Source of the DNA: Alphaproteobacteria bacterium MarineAlpha9_Bin7 | GTDB lineage: Bacteria > Pseudomonadota > Alphaproteobacteria > UBA7887 | Length of the DNA: 5,607 nt | Assembly: GCA_002938115.1 (NCBI GenBank) | Contig: PTKD01000131.1 | Coordinates: 1 to 5,607, forward strand | Reading direction: 5' to 3' | Shown here: positions 1 through 5,559 of the stretch, piece after piece | Layout of the letters: each line of letters begins with the position of its first letter | How positions within the stretch are numbered: position 1 is the first letter of the stretch | The notes under the pieces: model-generated | Seen by the model: the letters and a program-made list of their open reading frames with translations, nothing else | Database searches by the model: none | Told to the model about the DNA's origin: nothing | Program-made: the position numbers and the translations under genes

Positions 1-728
1 CGTCCGATTTCTCTGTTAAGTACTAGGTCGGCGATGCCGTCGAGATCCGTAGGCTCACGATTAATGATCACAAGCTTTGCGCCGTTGTGTTTGGCCATTG
101 CGGGGAATCCTGCGGCCGGATAAACCACTAGAGATGACCCCACAACCAAGAAAAGGTCGCAGGCAAGAGTTTCTTTTTTTGCTCGCAGCATTTCTGCTTC
201 GGGCATAGGTTGGCCAAAAGAAATAGTTGCCGTTTTTATGATCCCCCCGCACGCGTCGCACGCCAATAATTTTTGATCGATTTGGAAAAGTTTCCGAACG
301 CTTTCCAGCGCAAAACGTTTTCGACAACCTAGGCATGCCGCATAGGTTGCATTTCCGTGCAGTTCGATGATTCGGTCGTCTGATAATCCCGATAGTTGGT
401 GAAGGCCGTCAATGTTTTGCGTGATTACTGAAGAGATGAGACCTTTTTTGCTGAGTTTTGCGATAGCCAGATGCCCGATATTAGGTTTGGCGGCACGTAC
501 CACCTCGTCCGTTTTGAATTTGCGCCGCCATGATTCTCGTCTCATATCTTCGGACGCAAGGAAATCTTGAAATTCTATCGGTCTATATTTTGTCCAGACC
601 CCTCCAGGGCTACGGAAATCTGGTATTCCAGACTCCGTGCTTATTCCTGCTCCGGTAAATACGGTGGTTCTCCGGGCTTGGTGAAGTATTCCCTTTAGTC
701 GGATAAGTTGTGGGTCCGTGTCTTTCAC
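1..728 (-). CDS. Sir2-family NAD-dependent protein deacylase (sirtuin), 3' end outside window
   Basis: Sirtuins remove acyl groups from protein lysines using NAD+, giving nicotinamide and O-acyl-ADP-ribose, in the cytoplasm. The GTG start at 728 has GGGGGAA a few bases upstream and gives 242 visible residues. Seen in order: the NAD-binding GAGISTESGIPDFR (about 26-39), TQNID (103-107), the catalytic-His motif HGN (H124), a Zn ribbon C132-x2-C135 ... C157-x2-C160, GSSLVVYPAAGFP (197-209) and NRE (223-225). All core motifs are intact. Bacterial sirtuins are usually about 235-250 residues, so only the last dozen or so are missing beyond base 1. At the position of the Tyr-x-x-Arg pair that marks SIRT5/CobB-type desuccinylases I read roughly E-S-W-R, so deacetylation is the likelier activity; that alignment is by eye. 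The gene is divergent from the MetE-like gene with an 85-bp gap. It is probably a housekeeping neighbour rather than part of the catabolic group. Confidence 0.95.
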   Translation of the reverse strand, partial: MKDTDPQLIRLKGILHQARRTTVFTGAGISTESGIPDFRSPGGVWTKYRPIEFQDFLASEDMRRESWRRKFKTDEVVRAAKPNIGHLAIAKLSKKGLISSVITQNIDGLHQLSGLSDDRIIELHGNATYAACLGCRKRFALESVRKLFQIDQKLLACDACGGIIKTATISFGQPMPEAEMLRAKKETLACDLFLVVGSSLVVYPAAGFPAMAKHNGAKLVIINREPTDLDGIADLVLNREIG

Positions 729-813
729 AGAATTTCCCCCGCTGTATTGGTAAGCGGCTGCATACGTTTGTTACAGAAGATAATATCACCCGAAAATCAC
801 AGAGAGGTGCTAA
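729..813. promoter_or_regulatory. Divergent intergenic region between sirtuin and MetE-like genes
   Basis: These 85 bp must hold the promoters of both divergent genes. On the plus strand a -10-like GATAAT lies at 779-784, but I see no good -35 at 16-18 bp spacing. A Shine-Dalgarno AGAGAGGTG at 801-809 sits just before the ATG at 814. On the minus strand GGGGGAA serves as the Shine-Dalgarno for the GTG at 728. No clear palindrome is visible. Confidence 0.35.
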
Positions 814-1980
814 ATGAAATGGAGCGATGATCGAATTTTGACCACTCATGTTGGTAGTCTTCCGCGCGGCGAGCCACTCGCTAGCTTATTGTTGGCTGAT
901 GAAGCAGGTAAAACTGTAGGACGAGCAGAATTATCAAACGCGGTGTCCCGCGCAGTCGAATCGGCGGTCCGTTCTCAGGCAGATTGTGGCACCGACATTC
1001 CGTGCGATGGAGAAATGCCGAGGGTTAGTTTTTCCACATACGTGCCGCGTCGCATGAGAGGTTTTGCCGGAGAGTCACACCGGCCTTTGCCGCTTGATGC
1101 TAAGCATTTCCCTAAATGGCTAGAATGGATGGAGCGATCAGGATTACGTAGGGCACGAGTTTACAATGCGCCGCAGGCAGTTTCCGAAATTTTGTACGAA
1201 GATCTTTCTCCCGTTCGGGAGGAATGCAAAATATTTCTACGGGCTATGGAGCAATGTTCTGAATCATTTGTAGAAACTTTTATGACAGCGGCGTCTCCTG
1301 GAATTGTGGTGACAACTATGATTAATCAGTATTACGACACTCACGAAGCGTACTTATGGGCGATCGCACGTGCGTTAAAGAAGGAATATCGCTGCATCGT
1401 TGATTCTGGGTTAATTCTACAAATTGATGCCCCCGATTTGGCAATGGAACGCGCTGGATTTTTCCAAAATTCGAGCCTTACAGAATTTCAGACTTTTGTG
1501 GAAATGCACATAGAGGCACTCAATTTTGCACTTGAAGACATTCCACGGGATAAAATCCGTTTACACGCTTGCTGGGGCAATAGAAATAGTCCGCACATCC
1601 ATGATGTCCCGTGCCCTGATATCCTGCCATTGCTATACAAAGCGAAGGTCGGTGCAATCTCCTTGCCCTTTGCTAATCCCCGCCACGCACATGAAATAGA
1701 AACGTTTCGAGACCACCCACTGCCGGATCACATGGTTTTAATGCCTGGTGTCATCGAAACAGTAACCAATTACGTTGAGCATCCGTTGTTGATTGCAGAG
1801 CGTCTTGAGCGTGCGGTTGGGGCGGTTGGTGATCGGGAGCGGATAATAGCCTCTACGGATTGTGGGTTTTCCACCTTGGCAGGCGATGCCTTCGTAGCTG
1901 AGGATGTCGTGTGGGCTAAGCTTTCCGCGTTGGCTGAGGGGGCTGCAATTGCATCCCAAAGACTTTGGAGTAGCAGTTAA
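814..1980 (+). CDS. MetE-C-terminal-like (cobalamin-independent methionine synthase family) zinc methyl/alkyl-transferase
   Basis: The 388-residue protein belongs to the UROD/MetE-like TIM-barrel superfamily, as the stand-alone C-terminal-domain form (COG0620 type). Full MetE is about 750 residues, so this is not classical methionine synthase. The ATG has a good Shine-Dalgarno, AGAGAGGTG. Seen: the N-terminal TTHVGSLPR (10-18), CDGEMPRVSF (64-73), QIDAPDLAME (203-212), the zinc motif HACWGN (H251, C253), FANPRHAHE (286-294), MPGVIETVTNYVEHP (310-324) and STDCGFST (C350). H-x-C plus a distal Cys is the zinc-thiolate ligand set that activates a thiol for alkyl transfer. Oddly, Pro285 stands where relatives and E. 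coli MetE (TIETSRSD segment) carry a Glu ligand. That leaves the H-x-C...C pattern of coenzyme M methyltransferases and epoxyalkane:CoM transferase. It is convergent with the CoA-transferase gene. The thiol acceptor and the donor are unknown. Confidence 0.9.
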   Translation: MKWSDDRILTTHVGSLPRGEPLASLLLADEAGKTVGRAELSNAVSRAVESAVRSQADCGTDIPCDGEMPRVSFSTYVPRRMRGFAGESHRPLPLDAKHFPKWLEWMERSGLRRARVYNAPQAVSEILYEDLSPVREECKIFLRAMEQCSESFVETFMTAASPGIVVTTMINQYYDTHEAYLWAIARALKKEYRCIVDSGLILQIDAPDLAMERAGFFQNSSLTEFQTFVEMHIEALNFALEDIPRDKIRLHACWGNRNSPHIHDVPCPDILPLLYKAKVGAISLPFANPRHAHEIETFRDHPLPDHMVLMPGVIETVTNYVEHPLLIAERLERAVGAVGDRERIIASTDCGFSTLAGDAFVAEDVVWAKLSALAEGAAIASQRLWSSS

Positions 1981-1995
1981 ACAAGAATTCGCTTA

Positions 1996-2044
1996 GGAAT
2001 CCCTTTGTCCAGGGGCTGTGATCGGTAGCATTCCGACACTTTTG
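1996..2044 (+). terminator. Possible weak terminator between convergent genes
   Basis: The 76 bp between two convergent stop codons contain short nested dyads. GGAAT (1996-2000) pairs with ATTCC (2030-2034), CCCT (2001-2004) with AGGG (2011-2014), and TCGG (2022-2025) with CCGA (2033-2036), the last followed shortly by TTTT. The arms are only 4-5 bp and there is no long T tract, so this is a weak candidate. No strong bidirectional terminator is visible. Confidence 0.2.
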
Positions 2045-2056
2045 GAAGCCTTGTTG

Positions 2057-3271
2057 TTATACGACGCGTTTTCCTCGCAAATTCTTAATGTCATCTGGTC
2101 GGTAACCGAGTTCTTCCAGAATACTATCTGTATGTTCACCCAAGGTGGGCGCGCGTTCAAATGGCGCAGCGTTGTTATCGGCCTCATCTAAAGAATATGC
2201 GCTGGTCGTAATTTTGATCGGTAGCGGTGCTACTGGAGCCGGTCGCGTCAGGCCTGGATAGTCCAAAGGTTTGAGGAACTCCATTGCTTGCACGTGCTGA
2301 TCGTCAATGGCGGCTTGAGGAGACAAAATGGGACCGCAGGGAATGCGCGCTTGCGACAGTAATTCTAGGCATTCATCCGTTGTCCGACCTGAACACCAAG
2401 CTTGGGTACGTTCACATATCTCATCACGATTCTCGCCGCGTGCTTCGTCGCTAGAGAAACGCTCATCGGTAATCCAATATTCCTCCCCCATGAGTCCCGC
2501 CCAACGGTCAAACAAGGGTTGGCCGATGACTTGAATCAGAATCCAACCGTCTTCAGTCTTGAACGCGTCAACTGGTGCGCCGGTTTGACCCCTGTTACCG
2601 GTGCCAACCCGGTTTAGCTGGGTAGTGGCCTGTTCAATAAGCGCTGGGTTGTTGAACGATAACGCTGTCCGAAGGAGAGAGGTCTCTACTTTGCATCCTT
2701 TCCCTGTCCGATCACGTTCCATGAGTGCAGCCATGGTGCCCAACGCTGAATACAGTGCGGTGCCGAAATCCACATACGGGGGATAAATTTTTTGTGGCTG
2801 ATCTGGCCATCCGGAAAGATACATCGCGCCAGACATAGCTTGCCCAATCCCGTCAAAGCCAACCCGATCGCTGTAGGGACCTCCCGAACCAAATGCCGAG
2901 TTTGTTGTGAGGATGATGTCGGCTTTGATAGTTTTCAGTGATTCGTAATCCAACGCCATTGATTCGAGTGTTTGGGGAGGCAAATTAGCAACCACCACGT
3001 CTGCAGTTTTAACTAGTTCGCCAACGATTTTGCGTCCTTCCTGAGTGCGCGGGTTCAGCGTGAGGCCGCGCTTGTTTCGGCCCATCTGCGCAAACGTCGC
3101 ACCACAATCTCCGTTTTCGGAAATTGGAGCGTTGAAACGATCTTCGCTGCCGTCCACTTTTTCGATTCGAATCACCTCGGCGCCTAAATCGGCAAGTATG
3201 GTGGCGCAATACGGCCCTGCTATATAGCGTCCGAAATCTAGCACTCGGATTCCTTCCAAAATACCAGCCAC
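2057..3271 (-). CDS. Class III (CaiB/BaiF family) acyl-CoA transferase
   Basis: The 404-residue protein is full length for the family (usually 380-430). These enzymes move CoA between carboxylic acids through an aspartyl-CoA anhydride, as interlocked cytoplasmic dimers. The GTG start at 3271 is preceded by GGGAG at 3278-3282, an ideal spacing. Seen: the N-terminal family signature LEGIRVLDFGRYIAGPYC (5-22) with LGAEVIRIEKVDG (29-41), NKRGLTLN (66-73), ADVVVANLPPQTLE (90-103), SAFGSGGPYSDRVGFD (125-140), and the catalytic Asp in PYVDFGTALYSALG (D168). A C-terminal part follows with GAPVDAFKTEDGW (231-243), ARIPCGPIL (308-316) and a terminal PTLGEHTDSILEELGY (375-390). All key elements are intact. 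The gene lies 205 bp downstream of the flavoprotein gene on the same strand, so a shared transcript is possible but a separate promoter is likelier. Family membership does not reveal the substrate acid; activation or recycling of a catabolic carboxylate is inferred. Confidence 0.95.
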   Translation of the reverse strand: MAGILEGIRVLDFGRYIAGPYCATILADLGAEVIRIEKVDGSEDRFNAPISENGDCGATFAQMGRNKRGLTLNPRTQEGRKIVGELVKTADVVVANLPPQTLESMALDYESLKTIKADIILTTNSAFGSGGPYSDRVGFDGIGQAMSGAMYLSGWPDQPQKIYPPYVDFGTALYSALGTMAALMERDRTGKGCKVETSLLRTALSFNNPALIEQATTQLNRVGTGNRGQTGAPVDAFKTEDGWILIQVIGQPLFDRWAGLMGEEYWITDERFSSDEARGENRDEICERTQAWCSGRTTDECLELLSQARIPCGPILSPQAAIDDQHVQAMEFLKPLDYPGLTRPAPVAPLPIKITTSAYSLDEADNNAAPFERAPTLGEHTDSILEELGYRPDDIKNLRGKRVV

Positions 3272-3476
3272 TTAATTCTCCCGTCTCTACAGTGAGGTCG
3301 GTCACAACCTCGAATATAATTTTCTTTCAGCGAGGCATTACACCTAACGTTGATGCTGTCTAGTCCTAATTGGGATTCCGGCGTGAGCAAGGTGGAGTCG
3401 CAGTCGGGTCGTTTTGAACCTAATGCTGGCACTGCCTTTGGCTGTTGTTCACCAAAATTTATTGTCTGGAGATTTT
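3272..3476 (-). promoter_or_regulatory. Leader region of the CoA-transferase gene; no gene seen
   Basis: The 205 bp between the flavoprotein stop and the CoA-transferase GTG show no convincing gene. Reading on the minus strand, an AT-rich -10-like TATATT lies at 3313-3318, flanked by the 5-bp inverted repeat CCTCG (3308-3312) / CGAGG (3331-3335). I find no good -35 partner. A 12-bp imperfect palindrome, TCCTAATTGGGA, lies at 3364-3375. There is no clear rho-independent terminator behind the flavoprotein gene. Promoter placement is a low-confidence inference. Confidence 0.25.
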
Positions 3477-4676
3477 TTATACCATTGCAAGGTCTGGCGG
3501 ATGACCTAGTAAAAACGAGCCAACGGTCTGAAAGTGTGATTTGCGACCTTGTATTTGCTGTGCGACCGTGTGGATATCTCGAAATCGGCGCTGAAACGGG
3601 CTTCCGGCAAAGATTGCGGATGCGCCCGCCGCGTCATAGACTGCGTTGGCGACTGTTTTGGACTCGTGTATGGCGTGCGTTGAAGCAAGACGAATTCGCA
3701 TACGCTGTTCTATCGTAAGACTTTGGTTGGCCGTTACGACGGACCAAATGTCTTCAAGCTCACCTAGCAAAAATGTTCGTGCGGCATTCAGGCGCGCTTC
3801 AGACTGACCGATCTCGGTTTGGATGATGGCGTTTTCGTGTAACCGCTGCCGTTCGAGTCTAGGTGTTTTTTCCAATACGAGACTCTTGAAAGAATCCAGC
3901 ATTGTTCTTGAGATTCCCAATGCTGTGCCAGCAAAGCCCGAAGCATAGAGACTTGTTGCAGGAAACAAATATAAGGGGGCTTGGTAGCGGCGAGCGGAAG
4001 CATCGTCCCGGGAAAGCATGTGTGTTGTGGGCACGCTAATATCTTTAACGGAGAAGGTATCACTGCCAGTTCCAAGCAACCCTATGACGTCCCAAGTTTT
4101 CGTCATCGTTGCTTGGGACGAGGGAAAAAGGAAAGTCTGACTGAGGATTTTCCCATGTACGTCACGACAAGGGTCCCCATTTTCCTCGCGCAATGTGGCG
4201 TGCCCGCCGAGCCAAGTGGCGTGACGTCCGCCACTTACGAAGGACCAGCTTCCCGATAGCCGATAACAATCTCCGTATCGAACGGCGTCACCCTTGCCTG
4301 GGCCCCAGGCAAGTACCCCAGGTTTATTCCCCAGCCATATATCATTTGCCACTTGATCCGGAACGAAAGCAGCAGCCATTGCACACCCATTGGCTTGGCA
4401 GAGGCACCACGCCGTGCTGGCATCGATTTTGGCCACGCTTTCGATGATTTGACAAAACCCAGCAGGGTCTATTTCAAAGCCTCCAAACGGTTTTGGCAGC
4501 AGGAGTTGGAAAAGGGAATTTTGATGCAGCACTTCCAAAAGTTCTGAAGGCAATTCGTGGTTCTGCTCGGCGCGGTCTGAAGCATCCGCTATAATTGTAT
4601 GAAGACGCCCAACGTTCTGCAGAAAATGGGTCACTCCCTGCACTTGAAATTGTGCTGTTGCCGATCGTTGCGCCAT
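3477..4676 (-). CDS. Acyl-CoA dehydrogenase-fold flavoprotein, probably two-component (group D) monooxygenase
   Basis: The 399-residue protein has the acyl-CoA dehydrogenase fold: an N-terminal helical domain (LPSELLEVLHQNSLFQLLLP, then PFGGFE near 63-68), a central beta domain (YRLSGSWSFVSGG, about 138-150) and a C-terminal four-helix domain. The ending FRDIHTVAQQIQGRKSHF (about 365-382) is typical of the type-2 C-terminal family shared with HsaA, DszC and the oxygenase of 4-hydroxyphenylacetate hydroxylase. The catalytic Glu segment of true acyl-CoA dehydrogenases (YEG-like) is not seen. A reduced-flavin-dependent hydroxylase or S/N-oxygenase is therefore likelier than a beta-oxidation enzyme. 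Such enzymes need a separate flavin reductase, and none is in the window. The start is uncertain: ATG at 4676 is chosen, with only a weak GTGAT upstream. An in-frame GTG at 4691 adds five residues but has no Shine-Dalgarno and sits inside a palindrome. The region upstream holds two palindromes, suggesting regulated expression. The substrate is unknown. Confidence 0.88.
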   Translation of the reverse strand: MAQRSATAQFQVQGVTHFLQNVGRLHTIIADASDRAEQNHELPSELLEVLHQNSLFQLLLPKPFGGFEIDPAGFCQIIESVAKIDASTAWCLCQANGCAMAAAFVPDQVANDIWLGNKPGVLAWGPGKGDAVRYGDCYRLSGSWSFVSGGRHATWLGGHATLREENGDPCRDVHGKILSQTFLFPSSQATMTKTWDVIGLLGTGSDTFSVKDISVPTTHMLSRDDASARRYQAPLYLFPATSLYASGFAGTALGISRTMLDSFKSLVLEKTPRLERQRLHENAIIQTEIGQSEARLNAARTFLLGELEDIWSVVTANQSLTIEQRMRIRLASTHAIHESKTVANAVYDAAGASAIFAGSPFQRRFRDIHTVAQQIQGRKSHFQTVGSFLLGHPPDLAMV

Positions 4677-4686
4677 ATCTACGTGT

Positions 4687-4703
4687 ATCACTTTTTAAGT
4701 GAT
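4687..4703. repeat. Perfect 7-bp inverted repeat (possible operator or leader hairpin)
   Basis: ATCACTT-TTT-AAGTGAT is a perfect dyad with a 3-nt centre. It lies 11-27 bp upstream of the chosen ATG of the flavoprotein gene and covers the alternative GTG start. It could be a DNA operator near the start of transcription or translation, or an RNA hairpin over the ribosome-binding region. The dyad is seen directly; its role is inferred. Confidence 0.5.
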
Positions 4704-4765
4704 GTTGGTTCGATGTAAGCAGCCGAGGAGATCTTTAATCACAAGACGTGCCGTTGTTCATACGA

Positions 4766-4780
4766 CTTGGTTCAACCAAG
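4766..4780. repeat. Perfect 15-bp palindrome, candidate regulator-binding site
   Basis: CTTGGTT-C-AACCAAG has 7-bp arms around one central base. It lies about 90 bp upstream of the flavoprotein start, a distance typical of activator sites or upstream operators. Its half-site TTGGTTC recurs at 4705-4711 in the same orientation, 62 bp away and close to six helical turns. No regulator gene is in the window to assign it to. Confidence 0.5.
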
Positions 4781-4788
4781 GCACTTTT

Positions 4789-4974
4789 TCAAGCGTATGG
4801 CCAGGAGAGGTCGACGGGAGTTTGTGCATTTTGGGTTACGCTACCCCTTTCGGTGATCAGGAATGCTTGGTGACCTAGAGGGGCGTATAACGCTCCGAGT
4901 GTGCCCGGGGCTGCCCACCCCAAATTTGTAGTCTGAATGTTGGCGGTCCGGACTGATCCTGGGAATAGGCTGTG
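4789..4974 (-). other. Unexplained 61-codon open frame behind the cupin gene (possible gene remnant)
   Basis: Directly after the tandem TGA-TAG stops of the cupin gene, and in the same frame, an open frame of 61 codons runs to a TGA at 4789-4791. Its translation contains TTNLGWAAPGTLGALYAPLG and then AFLITERG and PVDLSWPYA, with an even, protein-like composition. There is no ATG or GTG. The only usable start is a TTG at 4921-4923, giving 44 residues with no Shine-Dalgarno. I do not recognise the family. It ends just before the palindrome at 4766-4780, so it fits exactly between cupin and regulatory region. It may be a 3' remnant of a lost gene, a tail once joined to the cupin, or chance: a frame of this length is uncommon but not rare at random. 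Confidence 0.3.
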
Positions 4975-4977
4975 CTA

Positions 4978-5412
4978 TCAGCTACTTGCTGGGCCGCTGT
5001 CCGGTGGATCGCAGCTTTCAGTTCCCATATCTGCTGGCACCGAAACTTCGATCAATTCTAGGGTATCCGAGGTCGCAATCTCGTTGTGTGGTAGGCCACC
5101 CGGAATAAAAAGAGAATCGCCCTCTTCAATTCTCACAGTTTCTCCATTTGGAAAGGCGAGATCCACCCAACCGCTAAGCATGTATACGAACTGGCCGTCA
5201 CAAACATGGTAGTGCCACCCGGTAGGCCTGGTCATGCCGGCTGACCCTTCAGTCACTTGTGCCCGCATCATCCCACCGCTCGCAGCTACGACGCCGAGAT
5301 CCCGATATTTAAAAAAGTCCCGTCGTCCCTTGACGTAGCTGGGTGTTGCTTTTTTCGCAACAAAATATCCCTTTGTACCGTGCTCGCTAAGGGCTGTCGC
5401 TGTCATGGTCAT
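4978..5412 (-). CDS. Single-domain cupin protein
   Basis: The protein has 144 residues from ATG 5412, chosen because GGGAAAGG (5420-5427) lies 7 nt upstream. A TTG at 5445 would lengthen it but has no such site. The conserved beta-barrel runs from about residue 50 to 128. Cupin motif 1 reads GWHYHVCDGQFVYMLSG, giving metal ligands H67, H69 and Q74 where the textbook ligand is Glu. Motif 2 reads GDSLFIPGGLPHNE with H109. The domain closes with LELIEVSVPADMGT, followed by a short Pro/Ser/Asp-rich tail. No signal peptide is seen, so it is cytoplasmic. Small cupins of this type bind Fe, Mn, Zn or Ni and may be dioxygenases, isomerases, lyases or binding proteins; which of these applies cannot be told here. 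Its place beside the flavoprotein and CoA-transferase suggests a step in the same catabolic route. It has its own promoter-like sequence. Confidence 0.88.
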   Translation of the reverse strand: MTMTATALSEHGTKGYFVAKKATPSYVKGRRDFFKYRDLGVVAASGGMMRAQVTEGSAGMTRPTGWHYHVCDGQFVYMLSGWVDLAFPNGETVRIEEGDSLFIPGGLPHNEIATSDTLELIEVSVPADMGTESCDPPDSGPASS

Positions 5413-5450
5413 TTGAAAACCTTTCCCGTGGGTGGACCCGAACAAGTCTA

Positions 5451-5479
5451 ATGGTAGAAACGCCGCGAGGATATGACAA
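5451..5479 (-). promoter_or_regulatory. Sigma-70-type promoter of the cupin gene
   Basis: On the minus strand, -35 TTGTCA (5474-5479, five of six consensus bases) and -10 TACCAT (5451-5456, four of six) are separated by exactly 17 bp. Transcription would begin near 5444, leaving a leader of about 30 nt that carries the Shine-Dalgarno at 5420-5427. This is the best promoter match in the window. The -35 box lies inside one arm of the dyad at 5473-5498. Confidence 0.55.
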
Positions 5480-5498
5480 GCCCCTTCGTGGCTGTCAT
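5473..5498. repeat. Dyad over the cupin -35 box
   Basis: ATGACAAGCC and GGCTGTCAT form an inverted repeat with one bulged A and a 7-nt centre. No T tract follows on either transcribed side (A-rich on plus, ATATCC on minus), so it is not a standard terminator. Because one arm contains the -35 hexamer of the cupin promoter, an operator role is a reasonable inference. Confidence 0.4.
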
Positions 5499-5500
5499 GA

Positions 5501-5541
5501 AAAATCTGGAAGGCCGCCGGGACAGTCGGTTAGTGGCGCCT
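5501..5541 (-). terminator. Possible terminator of the tRNA-Arg transcript
   Basis: Downstream of the tRNA on the minus strand, AGGCGCC (5535-5541) can pair with GGCGGCCT (5511-5518), with one bulge and a 16-nt loop. After TCCAG a run of five T follows, just beyond 5505. The gap between stem and T run makes this a weak call. Confidence 0.25.
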
Positions 5542-5559
5542 GGTTATGGTCCAATCAAA

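Noticed and set aside
610..849. 79-codon minus-strand open frame across both divergent gene starts
   Set aside because: It overlaps the sirtuin NAD-binding motif and the start of the MetE-like gene in a different frame; a shadow frame.
814..1980. Classical MetE methionine synthase
   Set aside because: Only about half the MetE length, with no N-terminal barrel, and the Glu zinc ligand is replaced by Pro.
3238..3432. 64-codon minus-strand open frame covering the gap before the CoA-transferase and overlapping its start
   Set aside because: It overlaps a well-supported GTG start with a good Shine-Dalgarno. The frame is open further upstream without a good start, and the translation resembles no family I know.
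3350..3718. 122-codon plus-strand open frame starting in the CoA-transferase leader
   Set aside because: Two thirds of it is antisense to the flavoprotein gene. The translation is Arg/Trp-rich and unlike a conserved protein, and there is no convincing Shine-Dalgarno.
4801..4920. Rho-independent terminator behind the cupin gene
   Set aside because: The G/C-rich dyads near 4900-4920 and GGGT/ACCC near 4833-4846 have only 4-5 bp arms and no T tract on the minus strand.
4978..5412. Cupin as a DMSP lyase (DddL/DddQ/DddW/DddK type)
   Set aside because: It is a small cupin with an H-H-Q-H site, and I cannot see the Tyr and Glu active-site pattern of those lyases. The idea came only from the thought of organosulfur chemistry.
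5473..5498. Dyad as an intrinsic terminator for tRNA-Arg
   Set aside because: The T-rich tract lies before the stem on the minus strand rather than after it; the -35 overlap makes an operator likelier.
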